A DNA stretch of 64,000 bases from Arthrobacter sulfonylureivorans (GTDB lineage: Bacteria > Actinomycetota > Actinomycetes > Actinomycetales > Micrococcaceae). The translations under genes were made by a program, and so were the position numbers. Each line of letters opens with the position of its first letter. The first letter of the stretch is position 1. Location: NCBI GenBank assembly GCA_004000035.1, contig RJAE01000005.1, forward strand, positions 62,001-126,000, given 5' to 3'. Positions 1 to 8,281 of this stretch are shown here, in pieces. The notes beneath the pieces are model-generated. The model searched no databases. It was given only the letters and a program-made list of their open reading frames with translations, and was not told where the DNA came from.

Positions 1-106
1 CCGGCAGGTTCAAGCTGGTGGCAAGGGCGGCGGTTGCTGTATCCAGCTCCGGCGACTCCGGCGGGTTCTGGCCGGCAGGAGTCCAACTCGGTTTAGCGTC
101 AGTCAC
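1..106 (-). CDS. Polyprenyl diphosphate synthase, N-terminal fragment (cut by window edge)
   Basis: Only the first 35 codons are visible (VTDAKPSWTPAGQNPPESPE and onward); the rest lies beyond base 1. No catalytic motif is in view, so the call rests on context: in Micrococcaceae the gene after menG and the geranylgeranyl reductase family gene is usually the long-chain polyprenyl diphosphate synthase that makes the menaquinone side chain. The GTG start at 106 lies 9 nt past the stop of the reductase gene, and a TAGTGT box sits exactly 6 nt before it, so this gene probably has its own leaderless promoter. The identity is an inference; the start is well supported. Confidence 0.5.
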   Translation of the reverse strand, partial: MTDAKPSWTPAGQNPPESPELDTATAALATSLNLP

Positions 107-112
107 GGTTCA

Positions 113-118
113 ACACTA
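113..118 (-). promoter_or_regulatory. -10 box TAGTGT, leaderless start of the polyprenyl synthase gene
   Basis: TAGTGT, 6 nt (TGAACC), then GTG. The box overlaps the TAG stop codon (118-116) of the upstream reductase gene. No Shine-Dalgarno sequence fits in the space. Confidence 0.5.
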
Positions 119-1453
119 ACTAATCGTCGGGGCGGTGTGGCTGGTCGGCTTGCTGCCGCCAGTCTGGTTGGATGCCGGCGGCGTGAGCTGCTCCAGCAGA
201 TGAATAACTCTATCCTCAAATCCCTTGCCGCCTGAGTCTGTCAGGTTGGCCAGCATCCGCACCACAAAGCGCATCAGCGGCGGGACCGGCATTCCGGTTC
301 GCAGCGCCAGCTTCATGACGGCCGGTTTGCCGATCAGCTGGGCGAAGATCCGGCCCAGGGTGAAGTGGCTGCCCCAGTGTCCGCGGATGATTGCGGGGTA
401 GGCAGACAGCGCGGCGTCGAATCCGGCCCGGCTGAGCAGCTGCCCGCCGGCCCCGGACAAGCGGGCATGGGCGTCGGCAATCAGCTCCGCGGCGTAGCGG
501 GCAGACTCCATCGCGTAGGAGATGCCCTCGCCATTGAACGGGCTGACCATGCCGCCGGCGTCGCCCAGGAGCAGCAGGCCGGGACTGTAGTGCGGCGTTC
601 GGTTGAAGCCCATCGGCAGCGCCGCGCCGCGGATCTCGCCGACCTGGTTCTCCTCGGTGAAGCCCCAGTCCGCCGGCATTCCGGCCGTCCACTCGCGGAG
701 CACTTGCTTGTAGTCCAGCTTGCCGAAGGACTTGGACGAGTTCAAAATGCCCAGGCCCACATTGGAGGTGCCGTCCCCCACGCCGAAAACCCAGCCGTAG
801 CCGGGCAGCGGGTTGCCGGCCGCGTCGGGCAGTTCCAGCCAGCCTTCCATCCAGTCGTCGTCGTGCCGGGGCGAGTTGAAGTAGGTGCGCACGGCCACGC
901 CCAGCGGCCGGTCGTCGCGCTTTTCGATGCCCAGGCTCAGCGCCGTGCGGGTGGAGTTGCCGTCGGCGGCGAGCACCACGTCGGCGAAGAAGTCCTTGGT
1001 CGCGCCGGTCTTGCGGCCGCGCTCGTCCAGCAGGTTGGCGCGCACGCCGATGACCCGTCCGGCGTCGTCCCTCAAAGCGGTGGAGACAGCATGGCGTTCC
1101 AGCACCACGGCGCCGGCCGACTCGGCATGCCGGGCCAGTGCCTCGTCAAAGCCCAGCCGCGTGCGGATCAGGCCGTAGTCCGGGAAATCGCTCAGGTCCG
1201 GCCAAGCCAGCTCAAGCTGCCGGCCGCCGGCGATCAGCCGCAGCCCCCGGTTCCGGCGCCAGCCGGCCGATTCCTCGTGCGGCAGGCCCAGCAACTGCAC
1301 CTCGCGCACAGCGCGCGGCGTCAACCCGTCGCCGCAGACCTTTTCCCGCGGGAATGCGGTCTTTTCCAGTACGGTCACTTCCACGCCGGCCGCAGCCAGG
1401 TAGTACGCCGCGGTGGCTCCTGCCGGACCGGCCCCAACAATCAGAACTGACAT
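116..1453 (-). CDS. Geranylgeranyl reductase family FAD-dependent oxidoreductase
   Basis: A 445-residue flavoprotein. The N-terminus holds the FAD dinucleotide fold (MSVLIVGAGPAGATAAYYL), followed by a PxxKxCGDGLTPRAV segment typical of geranylgeranyl reductases, and near residue 315 a second FAD motif (LLLLGDAGGMVSPFNGEGI). Family members saturate isoprenoid chains; next to menG and a polyprenyl synthase the likely substrate is the menaquinone side chain (compare mycobacterial MenJ), but a lipid substrate cannot be excluded. The reading frame stays open far upstream through menG; I placed the start at ATG 1453 because the flavin fold starts there and menG stops at 1456, leaving 2 nt. Probably co-transcribed with menG. 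Confidence 0.85.
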   Translation of the reverse strand: MSVLIVGAGPAGATAAYYLAAAGVEVTVLEKTAFPREKVCGDGLTPRAVREVQLLGLPHEESAGWRRNRGLRLIAGGRQLELAWPDLSDFPDYGLIRTRLGFDEALARHAESAGAVVLERHAVSTALRDDAGRVIGVRANLLDERGRKTGATKDFFADVVLAADGNSTRTALSLGIEKRDDRPLGVAVRTYFNSPRHDDDWMEGWLELPDAAGNPLPGYGWVFGVGDGTSNVGLGILNSSKSFGKLDYKQVLREWTAGMPADWGFTEENQVGEIRGAALPMGFNRTPHYSPGLLLLGDAGGMVSPFNGEGISYAMESARYAAELIADAHARLSGAGGQLLSRAGFDAALSAYPAIIRGHWGSHFTLGRIFAQLIGKPAVMKLALRTGMPVPPLMRFVVRMLANLTDSGGKGFEDRVIHLLEQLTPPASNQTGGSKPTSHTAPTIS

Positions 1454-1455
1454 GG

Positions 1456-2217
1456 CTACAGGGTGCGCCGGCTGCTTTGGTGCTTCAGCGAAGCCTGCGC
1501 ACCGGTGTTGGCCACATCTTCCCGGCCTGGCTTGGTGGCCCGGTGGACGGCCACAATGCCGCCGGACAGGTTGCGGTAGGCCGCGGCCTGCCAGCCTTCG
1601 CCGGTGATCCACTCGGCCAACTGGTCCTGGTTCGGCCAGGCCCGGATTGACTCGGCCAGGTAGACGTAGGAGTCCGGGTTGGATGAGATCTTGGATGCGA
1701 TGGCCGGCAGCGCCCGCATCAGGTACTCGGTGTACACGGTGCGCCACGGCGCGAAGGTCGGCTGCGAGAACTCGGCGATCACCATCCGGCCGCCGGGCTT
1801 GGTGACGCGCAGCATCTCGCGCAGCGCCAGCTTGGGATCGCTGACGTTGCGCAGGCCGAAGGAAATGGTCACCGCGTCGAAGGAGTTGTCCGCGAACGGC
1901 AGATTGGTGGCGTCGCCGGCCACAAAATCGATGTCCGGGCGGCGGCGCTTGCCCACGCGCAGCATGCCCAGCGAGAAATCGCACGCCACTACATGGATGC
2001 CGGCGTCGGCATACGGTTCGCTGGAGGTGCCGGTTCCTGCCGCCAGGTCCAAGACCTTCTGGCCACGCTCGGCGCCCACCGCATCCACCACGATCCGGCG
2101 CCACCGGCGGGTCTGGCCCATCGACAGCACATCGTTGACCAGGTCGTATTTCGGCGCCACGTCATCAAACATGGCGGCTACTTCATCCGGGCGCTTCTCC
2201 AGCGATGCACGATTCAC
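1456..2217 (-). CDS. menG: Demethylmenaquinone methyltransferase
   Basis: 253 residues, the usual length for MenG/UbiE. It makes the last step of menaquinone synthesis, S-adenosylmethionine-dependent methylation of demethylmenaquinone. Visible family marks are [19 protein letters not shown] at residues 17-35, the SAM-binding [11 protein letters not shown] near residue 57, and SFGLRNVSD near 120. The GTG start has no ribosome binding site, but GACAAT lies exactly 6 nt before it, suggesting a leaderless transcript. It diverges from menF, with about 107 bp between them, so the two men genes share one intergenic control region. Confidence 0.95.
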   Translation of the reverse strand: MNRASLEKRPDEVAAMFDDVAPKYDLVNDVLSMGQTRRWRRIVVDAVGAERGQKVLDLAAGTGTSSEPYADAGIHVVACDFSLGMLRVGKRRRPDIDFVAGDATNLPFADNSFDAVTISFGLRNVSDPKLALREMLRVTKPGGRMVIAEFSQPTFAPWRTVYTEYLMRALPAIASKISSNPDSYVYLAESIRAWPNQDQLAEWITGEGWQAAAYRNLSGGIVAVHRATKPGREDVANTGAQASLKHQSSRRTL

Positions 2218-2223
2218 CGCTTC

Positions 2224-2229
2224 ATTGTC
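2224..2229 (-). promoter_or_regulatory. -10 box GACAAT, leaderless start of menG
   Basis: GACAAT, 6 nt (GAAGCG), then the GTG start of menG at 2217. It keeps the A at position 2 and the T at position 6, the most conserved bases of actinobacterial -10 boxes. No clear -35 element is visible. Confidence 0.4.
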
Positions 2230-2310
2230 TCAAAGACCGGCGCCCGCCCGCGAACCCGGGCGGGTGAGCCCGGTGCTTCCCGCGCGGCCGGTGTTCTCCG
2301 CGGGGCAGAG

Positions 2311-2316
2311 TAGGCT
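2311..2316 (+). promoter_or_regulatory. -10 box TAGGCT before menF
   Basis: TAGGCT ends 8 nt before ATG 2325 and only 2 nt before ATG 2319. If it is the -10 box, transcription starts at about 2323, so ATG 2325 is the usable start and the mRNA is leaderless or nearly so. Confidence 0.4.
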
Positions 2317-2324
2317 TAATGTCC

Positions 2325-3725
2325 ATGACCTCCGCGCTCTCCCCCTCGTCCGGCCTGCCCGGAACCCGGCCGGCCGCCGCTGCCGTCGGCACGGCCCCAG
2401 AGGCGGCGGACCCATCGCCTTCCGGCACCCTGCGCGGCATTACGGTTGAGTGGCCCGCGGTCCCGGATACCCAAGGACTGCTGGAGTATCTGGTGCGCGA
2501 CGACGTGCTCTGCTGGGTGCGCCGTGAGGGCGGCTTGGCCGGCTTTGGCGAAGTTGCGCGCTTCACGGCCAGCGGGCCGGACCGCTTCCAGCAGGCCGCA
2601 GCATGGTGGCGCGGCCTCCAGTCCGGCGCCGACATCGAGAACCAGGTGGGTGGACCCGGCACCGGGCCGGTTGCCTTCGGCTCCTTCGCGTTCTCCTACA
2701 CCTCGGCCCACCAGTCCCGCCTGGTGGTGCCGGAGGTGCTGGTGGGCCTGGATGGAGACCGCGCCTGGCTGACCTATCTCACGTACGACGGCGATGCCCA
2801 CCTCAGTGCGGCGACCGCCGAAGCTGCGCTGGCGGCGTGGGTGGAGGAAATCTCGGTAGAACGCAGTCCGGATCCGGCCGACTCATTGGTGCCGGGACAG
2901 GTATCCGAGCAGGCCTACATGGATGCCGTGGCGGCGGGTGTTGAGCGCATCCAGGCCGGGCACTTGAGCAAACTCGTGGTGGCCCGGGACGTGGTGGCCA
3001 ACCTATCCACGCCCATCGCCACCGCGCAGGTGCTGCGCGAACTCGCCGCACGGTACACGGACTGCTGGACGTATTCGGTGGACGGGCTGATCGGTTCCAC
3101 CCCGGAAATGCTGATCAAGGTGGAGAACAACGTGGCCCGCGCCCGTGTGCTGGCCGGCACCCTGGACCGCTCGCGGACGCAGAACCATGCCGGCGAGTCG
3201 GACACCGACTACGCCCAGCGGGTGCTGGCCGGTTCGGAGAAGCAACGGCATGAGCACCAGATCGCCATCGACTCGCTGACCCGGAAGCTGGAACCGTTCA
3301 CCACGGCCATGACCTCGCACAGCGAGCCGTTCGTGCTGGAACTGCCCAATGTGTGGCATCTGGCCTCCGATGTCTCCGCCGAACTGGCGCAGGACGGCGG
3401 GCAGCCGCCGTCGTCGTTGGAGCTGGCCGAAGCAGTGCACCCCACCGCAGCTGTCTGCGGGACCCCCACCGAGGTGGCCGGAGCCCTGATCCGCGAACTG
3501 GAACGGATGGACCGCGGCCCCTACGCCGGTCCGGTCGGCTGGACCGACAGCGCGGGCAACGGCGAATGGGGAATCGCGCTGCGCGGCGCCGTCGTCGAAA
3601 GCCCGCAGCAGGTCAGGCTGTATGCCGGATGCGGCGTCGTGGATGGCTCCGATCCGCAGGCCGAACTGGCCGAAACCTGGGCAAAGTTCCGGCCGATGAT
3701 CGAGGCGCTGGGCCTCCGCCGCTGA
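2325..3725 (+). CDS. menF: Isochorismate synthase
   Basis: 466 residues from ATG 2325 (468 from ATG 2319). The C-terminal half is a chorismate-binding domain: KLVVARDVVA near 210, IGSTPEMLIKVENN, ARVLAGTLDRSRTQ, LPNVWHLASDVSAEL, and AVHPTAAVCGTP; a late YAGPVGW and LYAGCGVV complete it. These match isochorismate synthases, which turn chorismate into isochorismate for menaquinone or siderophores. With menG, menD and menC nearby and no siderophore genes in sight, the menaquinone role is favoured. It stands alone, divergent from menG. Confidence 0.9.
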   Translation: MTSALSPSSGLPGTRPAAAAVGTAPEAADPSPSGTLRGITVEWPAVPDTQGLLEYLVRDDVLCWVRREGGLAGFGEVARFTASGPDRFQQAAAWWRGLQSGADIENQVGGPGTGPVAFGSFAFSYTSAHQSRLVVPEVLVGLDGDRAWLTYLTYDGDAHLSAATAEAALAAWVEEISVERSPDPADSLVPGQVSEQAYMDAVAAGVERIQAGHLSKLVVARDVVANLSTPIATAQVLRELAARYTDCWTYSVDGLIGSTPEMLIKVENNVARARVLAGTLDRSRTQNHAGESDTDYAQRVLAGSEKQRHEHQIAIDSLTRKLEPFTTAMTSHSEPFVLELPNVWHLASDVSAELAQDGGQPPSSLELAEAVHPTAAVCGTPTEVAGALIRELERMDRGPYAGPVGWTDSAGNGEWGIALRGAVVESPQQVRLYAGCGVVDGSDPQAELAETWAKFRPMIEALGLRR

Positions 3726-3820
3726 TAACTATTCACTGACAATCCGCCGGGTTCACTGTTTCCCAATAGGCAATCAATGTAGCCTGTGGTGCATATCACC
3801 TGTGACGGATGTGTTCCCGC

Positions 3821-3826
3821 TACACT
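3821..3826 (+). promoter_or_regulatory. -10 box TACACT for the ABC importer operon
   Basis: TACACT lies 35 nt before ATG 3862 and would give a 5' leader of about 29 nt carrying the AAAGGTAG ribosome binding site. No convincing -35 element was found at standard spacing. Confidence 0.4.
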
Positions 3827-3861
3827 TAAGCCGGATTTCCAACGAGACAAAGGTAGTAACT

Positions 3862-4680
3862 ATGCGCAAGAAGGCATCCAAAGCGGTCCAGGGGTTCTCC
3901 CTCCTGGCCGTGGCGGCACTCGCTTTGACCGCCTGCGGCGGTTCGGACAATGCCGGCACCGGCAGCACCGGCAGCGCCAGCGGCGCGGGTAGCGATCTGC
4001 CCCTGGTCCAGGCCGGCACGCTGACCGTCTGCTCCGACATCCCCTACCCTCCGTTCGAGTTCGAAGAGGGCGGGAAGTACACCGGCTTCGACATCGACCT
4101 GATCACGGATATCGCTTCCGAAATGGGTCTCGACGTGGCCATCCAGGACGTGGGCTTCGATGCCCTCCAGTCGGGCGTCACCCTGGCCGCCGGCCAGTGC
4201 GACCTCGGTGCCAGCGCAATGACCATCACCGAGGACCGCAAGAAGAACCTCGCATTCTCCGACCCGTACTACGACTCGCTGCAGTCGCTGCTGGTTCCGG
4301 AGGGCTCGGACATCGCCTCCATTGACGACCTCTCCGGCAAAAAGGTCGGGGTCCAGCAGGGCACCACCGGCGAGTCGTATACCCGCGAGAACGCGCCGTC
4401 AGACGCGGAGGTTATCGCCTTCCCGTCCGATGCCGAGATGTACCAGGCCATCCAGGCCGGACAGGTCGACGCCCTGCTGCAGGACCTGCCGGTGAACATC
4501 GGCCACGCCAAGGACGGCAAGTTCACTCTGGTGCAGGAGTACAAGACCGACGAGACCTATGGTTTCGCGGCGAAGAAGGAAGGCTCCGAGGCTCTAGTCT
4601 CGGCTGTCAATGATGCCCTTTCGACGCTGCGCGACAACGGCAAGTACCAGGAAATTTACGACAAGTACTTCACCGAGTAG
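3862..4680 (+). CDS. ABC transporter substrate-binding lipoprotein, polar amino acid family 3
   Basis: 272 residues from ATG 3862, which has an AAAGGTAG ribosome binding site; an upstream in-frame ATG at 3802 lies before the predicted promoter. The N-terminus is a lipoprotein signal (basic start, hydrophobic core, lipobox LTAC near residue 26), followed by a Gly/Ser/Thr-rich tether. The mature part is a family 3 periplasmic binding fold: TVCSDIPYPPFEF, GFDIDLITDIA, DLGASAMTITEDRK, VGVQQGTTGESYT. Such proteins capture an amino acid such as glutamine, glutamate, arginine or cystine; the exact ligand cannot be read. First gene of a three-gene importer operon. Confidence 0.9.
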   Translation: MRKKASKAVQGFSLLAVAALALTACGGSDNAGTGSTGSASGAGSDLPLVQAGTLTVCSDIPYPPFEFEEGGKYTGFDIDLITDIASEMGLDVAIQDVGFDALQSGVTLAAGQCDLGASAMTITEDRKKNLAFSDPYYDSLQSLLVPEGSDIASIDDLSGKKVGVQQGTTGESYTRENAPSDAEVIAFPSDAEMYQAIQAGQVDALLQDLPVNIGHAKDGKFTLVQEYKTDETYGFAAKKEGSEALVSAVNDALSTLRDNGKYQEIYDKYFTE

Positions 4681-4689
4681 CACGCCCTC

Positions 4690-4729
4690 CGGCCCCCGTT
4701 CCCGTGCTCAGTGCCGGAAACGGGGGCCG
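4690..4729 (+). terminator. Hairpin between binding-protein and permease genes
   Basis: A 15-bp stem with one mismatch (CGGCCCCCGTT arm against AACGGGGGCCG) and a 10-nt loop, just after the binding-protein stop. There is no U tract. Hairpins here commonly act as partial terminators or mRNA stabilisers that make the binding protein more abundant than the membrane subunits. Confidence 0.6.
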
Positions 4730-4756
4730 CCGACTCACAGCTGGAAGGCATCACCA

Positions 4757-5542
4757 GTGAAACCTTCGACCCGCCGCCGACTTTTCCGCGGGGTCCTCTA
4801 CGCCATCTTCATCGCCGCGGTAGCCGCCGTCGTCCTGCTCGCCGATTGGCAGGCTATCCAGACGAACTTCCTTAATCCGGAAGTCTTCAGCGAGCAATTC
4901 CCGGCGATCATCACCACCGCGGCCAAAAACACGGTCGTCTACACGGTTATCGCCTTCATTGGCGGCCTGCTCCTGGGTCTGACACTCGCGCTCATGAAGC
5001 TCTCCCCGGTCGCGCCCTACCGGTGGGTGGCGACCATCTACATTGAACTGTTCCGCGGTCTGCCTGCCCTGCTGGTGATTTTCGGCTTCGCCTTTGCAAT
5101 CCCGATCGCGTTCCAGTGGCGTCCGCCGGGAGGCACGGCAGGTGCAGGCCTGATCGCGCTGATCATCGTCTCGGCTGCCTACATGGCCGAGACCATCCGT
5201 GCCGGCATCGAGGCCGTTCCGGCAGGCCAGCGTGAGGCCGCCCGCTCGCTGGGCATGAACCCGGGCTGGACCATGGTCTCTGTGGTGCTGCCGCAGGCGG
5301 TCCGCATCGTCACGCCGCCGCTGACCAATGAACTGGTCATCCTGATCAAGGACACCTCCCTGCTCTTCATTGCCGGCATGGCCCTGAGCCAACGTGAGCT
5401 CACCACCTTTGCGCGCGACGGTGTCTCCCAATACGCCAACGCCACTCCGCTGGTTGCCGCGGCCCTCATGTACCTGATCATCACCTTGCCGCTCACCCAA
5501 CTGGTCGCCCGGCTGGAGAAGCGCAACAACAGAAGCCGGTAA
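4757..5542 (+). CDS. ABC transporter permease, His/Glu/Gln/Arg type
   Basis: 261 residues from GTG 4757, chosen because GGAAGG lies 8 nt upstream and a charged [11 protein letters not shown] start leads into the first membrane segment; the open frame runs further up into the previous gene. Several hydrophobic segments and the conserved EAA-like loop ([19 protein letters not shown] near residues 153-171) define a HisM/GlnP-type permease. It would form the membrane channel together with the binding protein upstream and the ATPase 4 nt downstream. A single permease gene suggests a homodimer. Confidence 0.9.
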   Translation: MKPSTRRRLFRGVLYAIFIAAVAAVVLLADWQAIQTNFLNPEVFSEQFPAIITTAAKNTVVYTVIAFIGGLLLGLTLALMKLSPVAPYRWVATIYIELFRGLPALLVIFGFAFAIPIAFQWRPPGGTAGAGLIALIIVSAAYMAETIRAGIEAVPAGQREAARSLGMNPGWTMVSVVLPQAVRIVTPPLTNELVILIKDTSLLFIAGMALSQRELTTFARDGVSQYANATPLVAAALMYLIITLPLTQLVARLEKRNNRSR

Positions 5543-5546
5543 CGCC

Positions 5547-6302
5547 ATGACTGAACAATCACTGCGCCAGGACGCGCCCGCCATTGAGGTCAAAGACCTG
5601 TGCAAGAACTTCGGCAGCAACGAGGTCCTCAAGGGAATCGACTTCCACGTGAACCAAGGCGAAGTCGTGTGCGTGATCGGACCGTCGGGTTCGGGCAAGT
5701 CCACCCTGCTGCGCTGCGTGAACCGGCTTGAAGAGCCAACCAGCGGCACCATCCTGGTGGAAGGCGTCGATATCACCGACCCGGAGACGGACCTGGACAA
5801 GATCCGTACCCGGATCGGCATGGTGTTCCAGCAGTTCAACCTGTTCCCGCATCTGAACGTGTTGGGCAACCTCACCCTCGCCCAGCAGCGAGCCAAGCGG
5901 CGCGGCAAGGCCGAAGCTATGGACGTTGCCCGCAAGAACCTGGAGAAGGTGGGCCTGGCCAACCGCGAGAACGCCTACCCCGCGCAGCTCTCCGGCGGCC
6001 AGCAGCAGCGCGTCGCCATTGCCCGGGCACTGTCCATGAACCCGGACATGATGCTCTTCGATGAACCCACCTCCGCACTGGACCCGGAGCTGGTGGGCGA
6101 TGTCCTGGCTGTGATGCGCCAACTGGCCGACGAAGGCATGACCATGATGGTGGTGACCCACGAAATGGGCTTCGCCCGCGAGGTCGGGGACCGCGTGGTC
6201 TTTATGGACGGCGGCGTGGTGGTGGAGCAGGGCAAGCCCGAAGACGTGCTGGGGAACCCGCAGAACGAGCGGACCAAGGCGTTCCTCTCGAAGGTTCTCT
6301 AG
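5547..6302 (+). CDS. ABC transporter ATP-binding protein, polar amino acid type
   Basis: 251 residues. Walker A is GPSGSGKST near residue 45, the signature is [15 protein letters not shown] near 148, Walker B is [14 protein letters not shown], and the switch His is in VVTHEMGFA. The sequence resembles GlnQ/GlnQ-like ATPases of amino acid importers. It energises uptake by the permease encoded 4 nt upstream. The gene ends convergently towards menD, with about 37 bp between them. Confidence 0.93.
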   Translation: MTEQSLRQDAPAIEVKDLCKNFGSNEVLKGIDFHVNQGEVVCVIGPSGSGKSTLLRCVNRLEEPTSGTILVEGVDITDPETDLDKIRTRIGMVFQQFNLFPHLNVLGNLTLAQQRAKRRGKAEAMDVARKNLEKVGLANRENAYPAQLSGGQQQRVAIARALSMNPDMMLFDEPTSALDPELVGDVLAVMRQLADEGMTMMVVTHEMGFAREVGDRVVFMDGGVVVEQGKPEDVLGNPQNERTKAFLSKVL

Positions 6303-6339
6303 CCCGGCTCGGCTAATAACTCAGCCCAGCAGCTACACC

Positions 6340-8178
6340 TCAACGCAAGAGCTCGGAAGTGGCGGTCGCAATAGCGGCCGCCGCTTCTGCATGGAGGCTG
6401 CGCAACCGGCTTCGGTCCGTCCGGACTTCCACCATGCTGCGCCCGATCACCGGCTCGGACAGGACAGTGTCCAGCTCGTCGGCGTCCTTGACCAGCCGGT
6501 GCTGGATCCCATAGCCCGCCGTCAGCGAGGCAAGGTCCGCCCGGTGCGGGGTACCGAAAAGGCGCTCGACGGCGGACGCGTACGACGCCTGCTCCCCCAC
6601 CTTTCCGTGCTCCAAGGTCGAGAAGATACCGCCACCGGAATCGTTGACCACCACGATCTGCAGATCGGGCTCGGGCTCCCCCGGTCCGAGCAACAGCGAC
6701 CCGGCGTCGTGCAGGAACGTCAGGTCACCCATGAGTGCCCGGGTTCCGATTCTTGCTCCCAGCGCGATGCCCGACGCCGTGGCCACCGTGCCGTCGATGC
6801 CCGCCAGCCCACGGTTGGCGTGCACGAACGCGTCCGGTATGTCGATGGGTGTGCCGGCCAGGTCCACGTCGCGGATCGGGTTGGACGAACCCAGCACCAG
6901 CCGGCCTCGGGTATTCAGCCAGACCGACCGGCCCACCCGCAGCCCGGTCAGTCCCGGTTCGGCGTCCAGCACATGGATCAACGCAACATCGGCGGCGCCG
7001 GCCGCCCGTCGCCACAGTTGCAGCCAGCCGTCCGGGCCCGAACCGGCGAATAGGGACAGGTCCTCAGGCTCGGAGATGACACGTTCGCGCCGCCGCCCCG
7101 GCTCGAACCAGGCGGCCGGTTCCGGCTGGTACAACGCAGTTTGCACGTCCTCGCGCGCCAGCAGCGCGGCGACCGGACGAGACAGTGTGGGCCGGCCGAA
7201 GACCACCGCGCGCTCGACCTGCGTCCCGAAACGGCCCAGCAGCATGCGGTAGGGGCCGATCGCGTTCGGGCCGAAGCGCGCGTTGGAGGAGGGCTCCGCC
7301 AACAGGGGCAGGCGATGGGCGCGGGCGAAGGCCTCAGCGATGGCTCCGGCACCGTGTCCGGCGACCACCACGGTACGGCGTTCTTCGGTGGCGTGGACGA
7401 CCGGTTCGACCAGACTCACCGGCCAGTCGATGGTCCAGCCCGGTTCCCGCCCGTCCGTCTTCGGCGGCACGTCGCCGGTGGGCCTCCCGCCCGGTCCCGC
7501 TGCCACCGTCGCGGTAGCACCGACGTCTTCCTGGCCGGTGAAGTCGCGTTGCTCCGGGAACAAGGGATCGCGGAACGGCAGATTGATGTGCACCGGACCC
7601 ACCGCGCCCTGATGCGGGCCCAGATCGGTCGGCGCCGTGGGCTGTCCTGGAGAGGGTGTGGCTGCCATCTCGCGCAGGTCCTCCAGCAACGGAGCCAGCG
7701 GGATGCCTTTGGCGCTGAGCAGGCTGGTGCGGACAGCATCCGTCGGATCATCGCCGGCCGGAATGTCGACGGCGGAGCGCACGTGGATACCGAAGAGGCC
7801 GGGTTGGACCGTGGTCTGGTTGGCGCCGGTGCCGCGCATTTCCTCCGGCCGGTCGGCGGAGATCACCAGCAGCTCCACTCCGGCGTGGTTGGCTTCCATC
7901 ACGGCCGGTAGCAGCTCGCCCACGGCTGTCCCGGATGTGGTCACTACCGGGACCGGACGCAGCGAGCCCAGCGAGAGCCCGAGCGCCGTGAAGGCCGCCC
8001 CGCGCTCGTCGATGCGTACGTGCAGCCGCAGTTCGTCCCGGGTTTCCGCCTCGGCGAGCGCATAAGCGAGCGGGGCGCTGCGGGAACCTGGGGCTATGAC
8101 GACGTCGCGCACGCCGCCCCAGACCAAGGCACTCACGGCCAGTCGGGCGGCTTCCATCGAGCTCAGCTGCGCAGTCAC
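6340..8178 (-). CDS. menD: 2-succinyl-5-enolpyruvyl-6-hydroxy-3-cyclohexene-1-carboxylate synthase
   Basis: 612 residues from GTG 8178. MenD is a thiamine diphosphate enzyme joining isochorismate and 2-oxoglutarate. Family marks: VIAPGSRSAPLAYAL near residue 25, RIDERGAAFTALGL, TTSGTAVGELLPA, SADRPEEMRGTGANQT, GPVHINLPFRDPL, and the C-terminal cofactor region GDLTFLHD followed by VVNDSGGGIFS. The frame is open up to ATG 8217, but that codon lies inside a strong hairpin; GTG 8178 has TACCAT exactly 6 nt before it. GAGGGG directly abuts the GTG, too close to serve as a ribosome binding site, so a leaderless start fits best. Confidence 0.93.
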   Translation of the reverse strand: MTAQLSSMEAARLAVSALVWGGVRDVVIAPGSRSAPLAYALAEAETRDELRLHVRIDERGAAFTALGLSLGSLRPVPVVTTSGTAVGELLPAVMEANHAGVELLVISADRPEEMRGTGANQTTVQPGLFGIHVRSAVDIPAGDDPTDAVRTSLLSAKGIPLAPLLEDLREMAATPSPGQPTAPTDLGPHQGAVGPVHINLPFRDPLFPEQRDFTGQEDVGATATVAAGPGGRPTGDVPPKTDGREPGWTIDWPVSLVEPVVHATEERRTVVVAGHGAGAIAEAFARAHRLPLLAEPSSNARFGPNAIGPYRMLLGRFGTQVERAVVFGRPTLSRPVAALLAREDVQTALYQPEPAAWFEPGRRRERVISEPEDLSLFAGSGPDGWLQLWRRAAGAADVALIHVLDAEPGLTGLRVGRSVWLNTRGRLVLGSSNPIRDVDLAGTPIDIPDAFVHANRGLAGIDGTVATASGIALGARIGTRALMGDLTFLHDAGSLLLGPGEPEPDLQIVVVNDSGGGIFSTLEHGKVGEQASYASAVERLFGTPHRADLASLTAGYGIQHRLVKDADELDTVLSEPVIGRSMVEVRTDRSRLRSLHAEAAAAIATATSELLR

Positions 8179-8184
8179 CCCCTC

Positions 8185-8190
8185 ATGGTA
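8185..8190 (-). promoter_or_regulatory. -10 box TACCAT, leaderless start of menD
   Basis: TACCAT, 6 nt (GAGGGG), then GTG 8178. Its first two bases are also the last two of the upstream 19-bp hairpin, so promoter and terminator overlap. Confidence 0.5.
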
Positions 8191-8230
8191 AGCAGACGGC
8201 CATGTCCGCGAGGACATGGCCGTCTGCTTA
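8189..8230 (-). terminator. Perfect 19-bp hairpin with GCGA-type loop between phoX and menD
   Basis: Left arm 8189-8207 and right arm 8212-8230 are exact reverse complements around a 4-nt loop. It follows the phoX stop by about 50 nt and precedes the menD start by 11 nt. No U tract follows on the minus strand, as is common for actinobacterial terminators. Confidence 0.8.
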
Positions 8231-8281
8231 GCTCCTGTCGCGACCGCCTGTGTCAGGCTGCCGCTTCACTGCTGTGCCGGG

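Noticed and set aside
116-2104. A 662-codon open frame joining menG out-of-frame sequence to the reductase
   Set aside because: The first 217 codons are an alternative frame of menG with Arg/Pro-rich noise; the real flavoprotein starts at ATG 1453.
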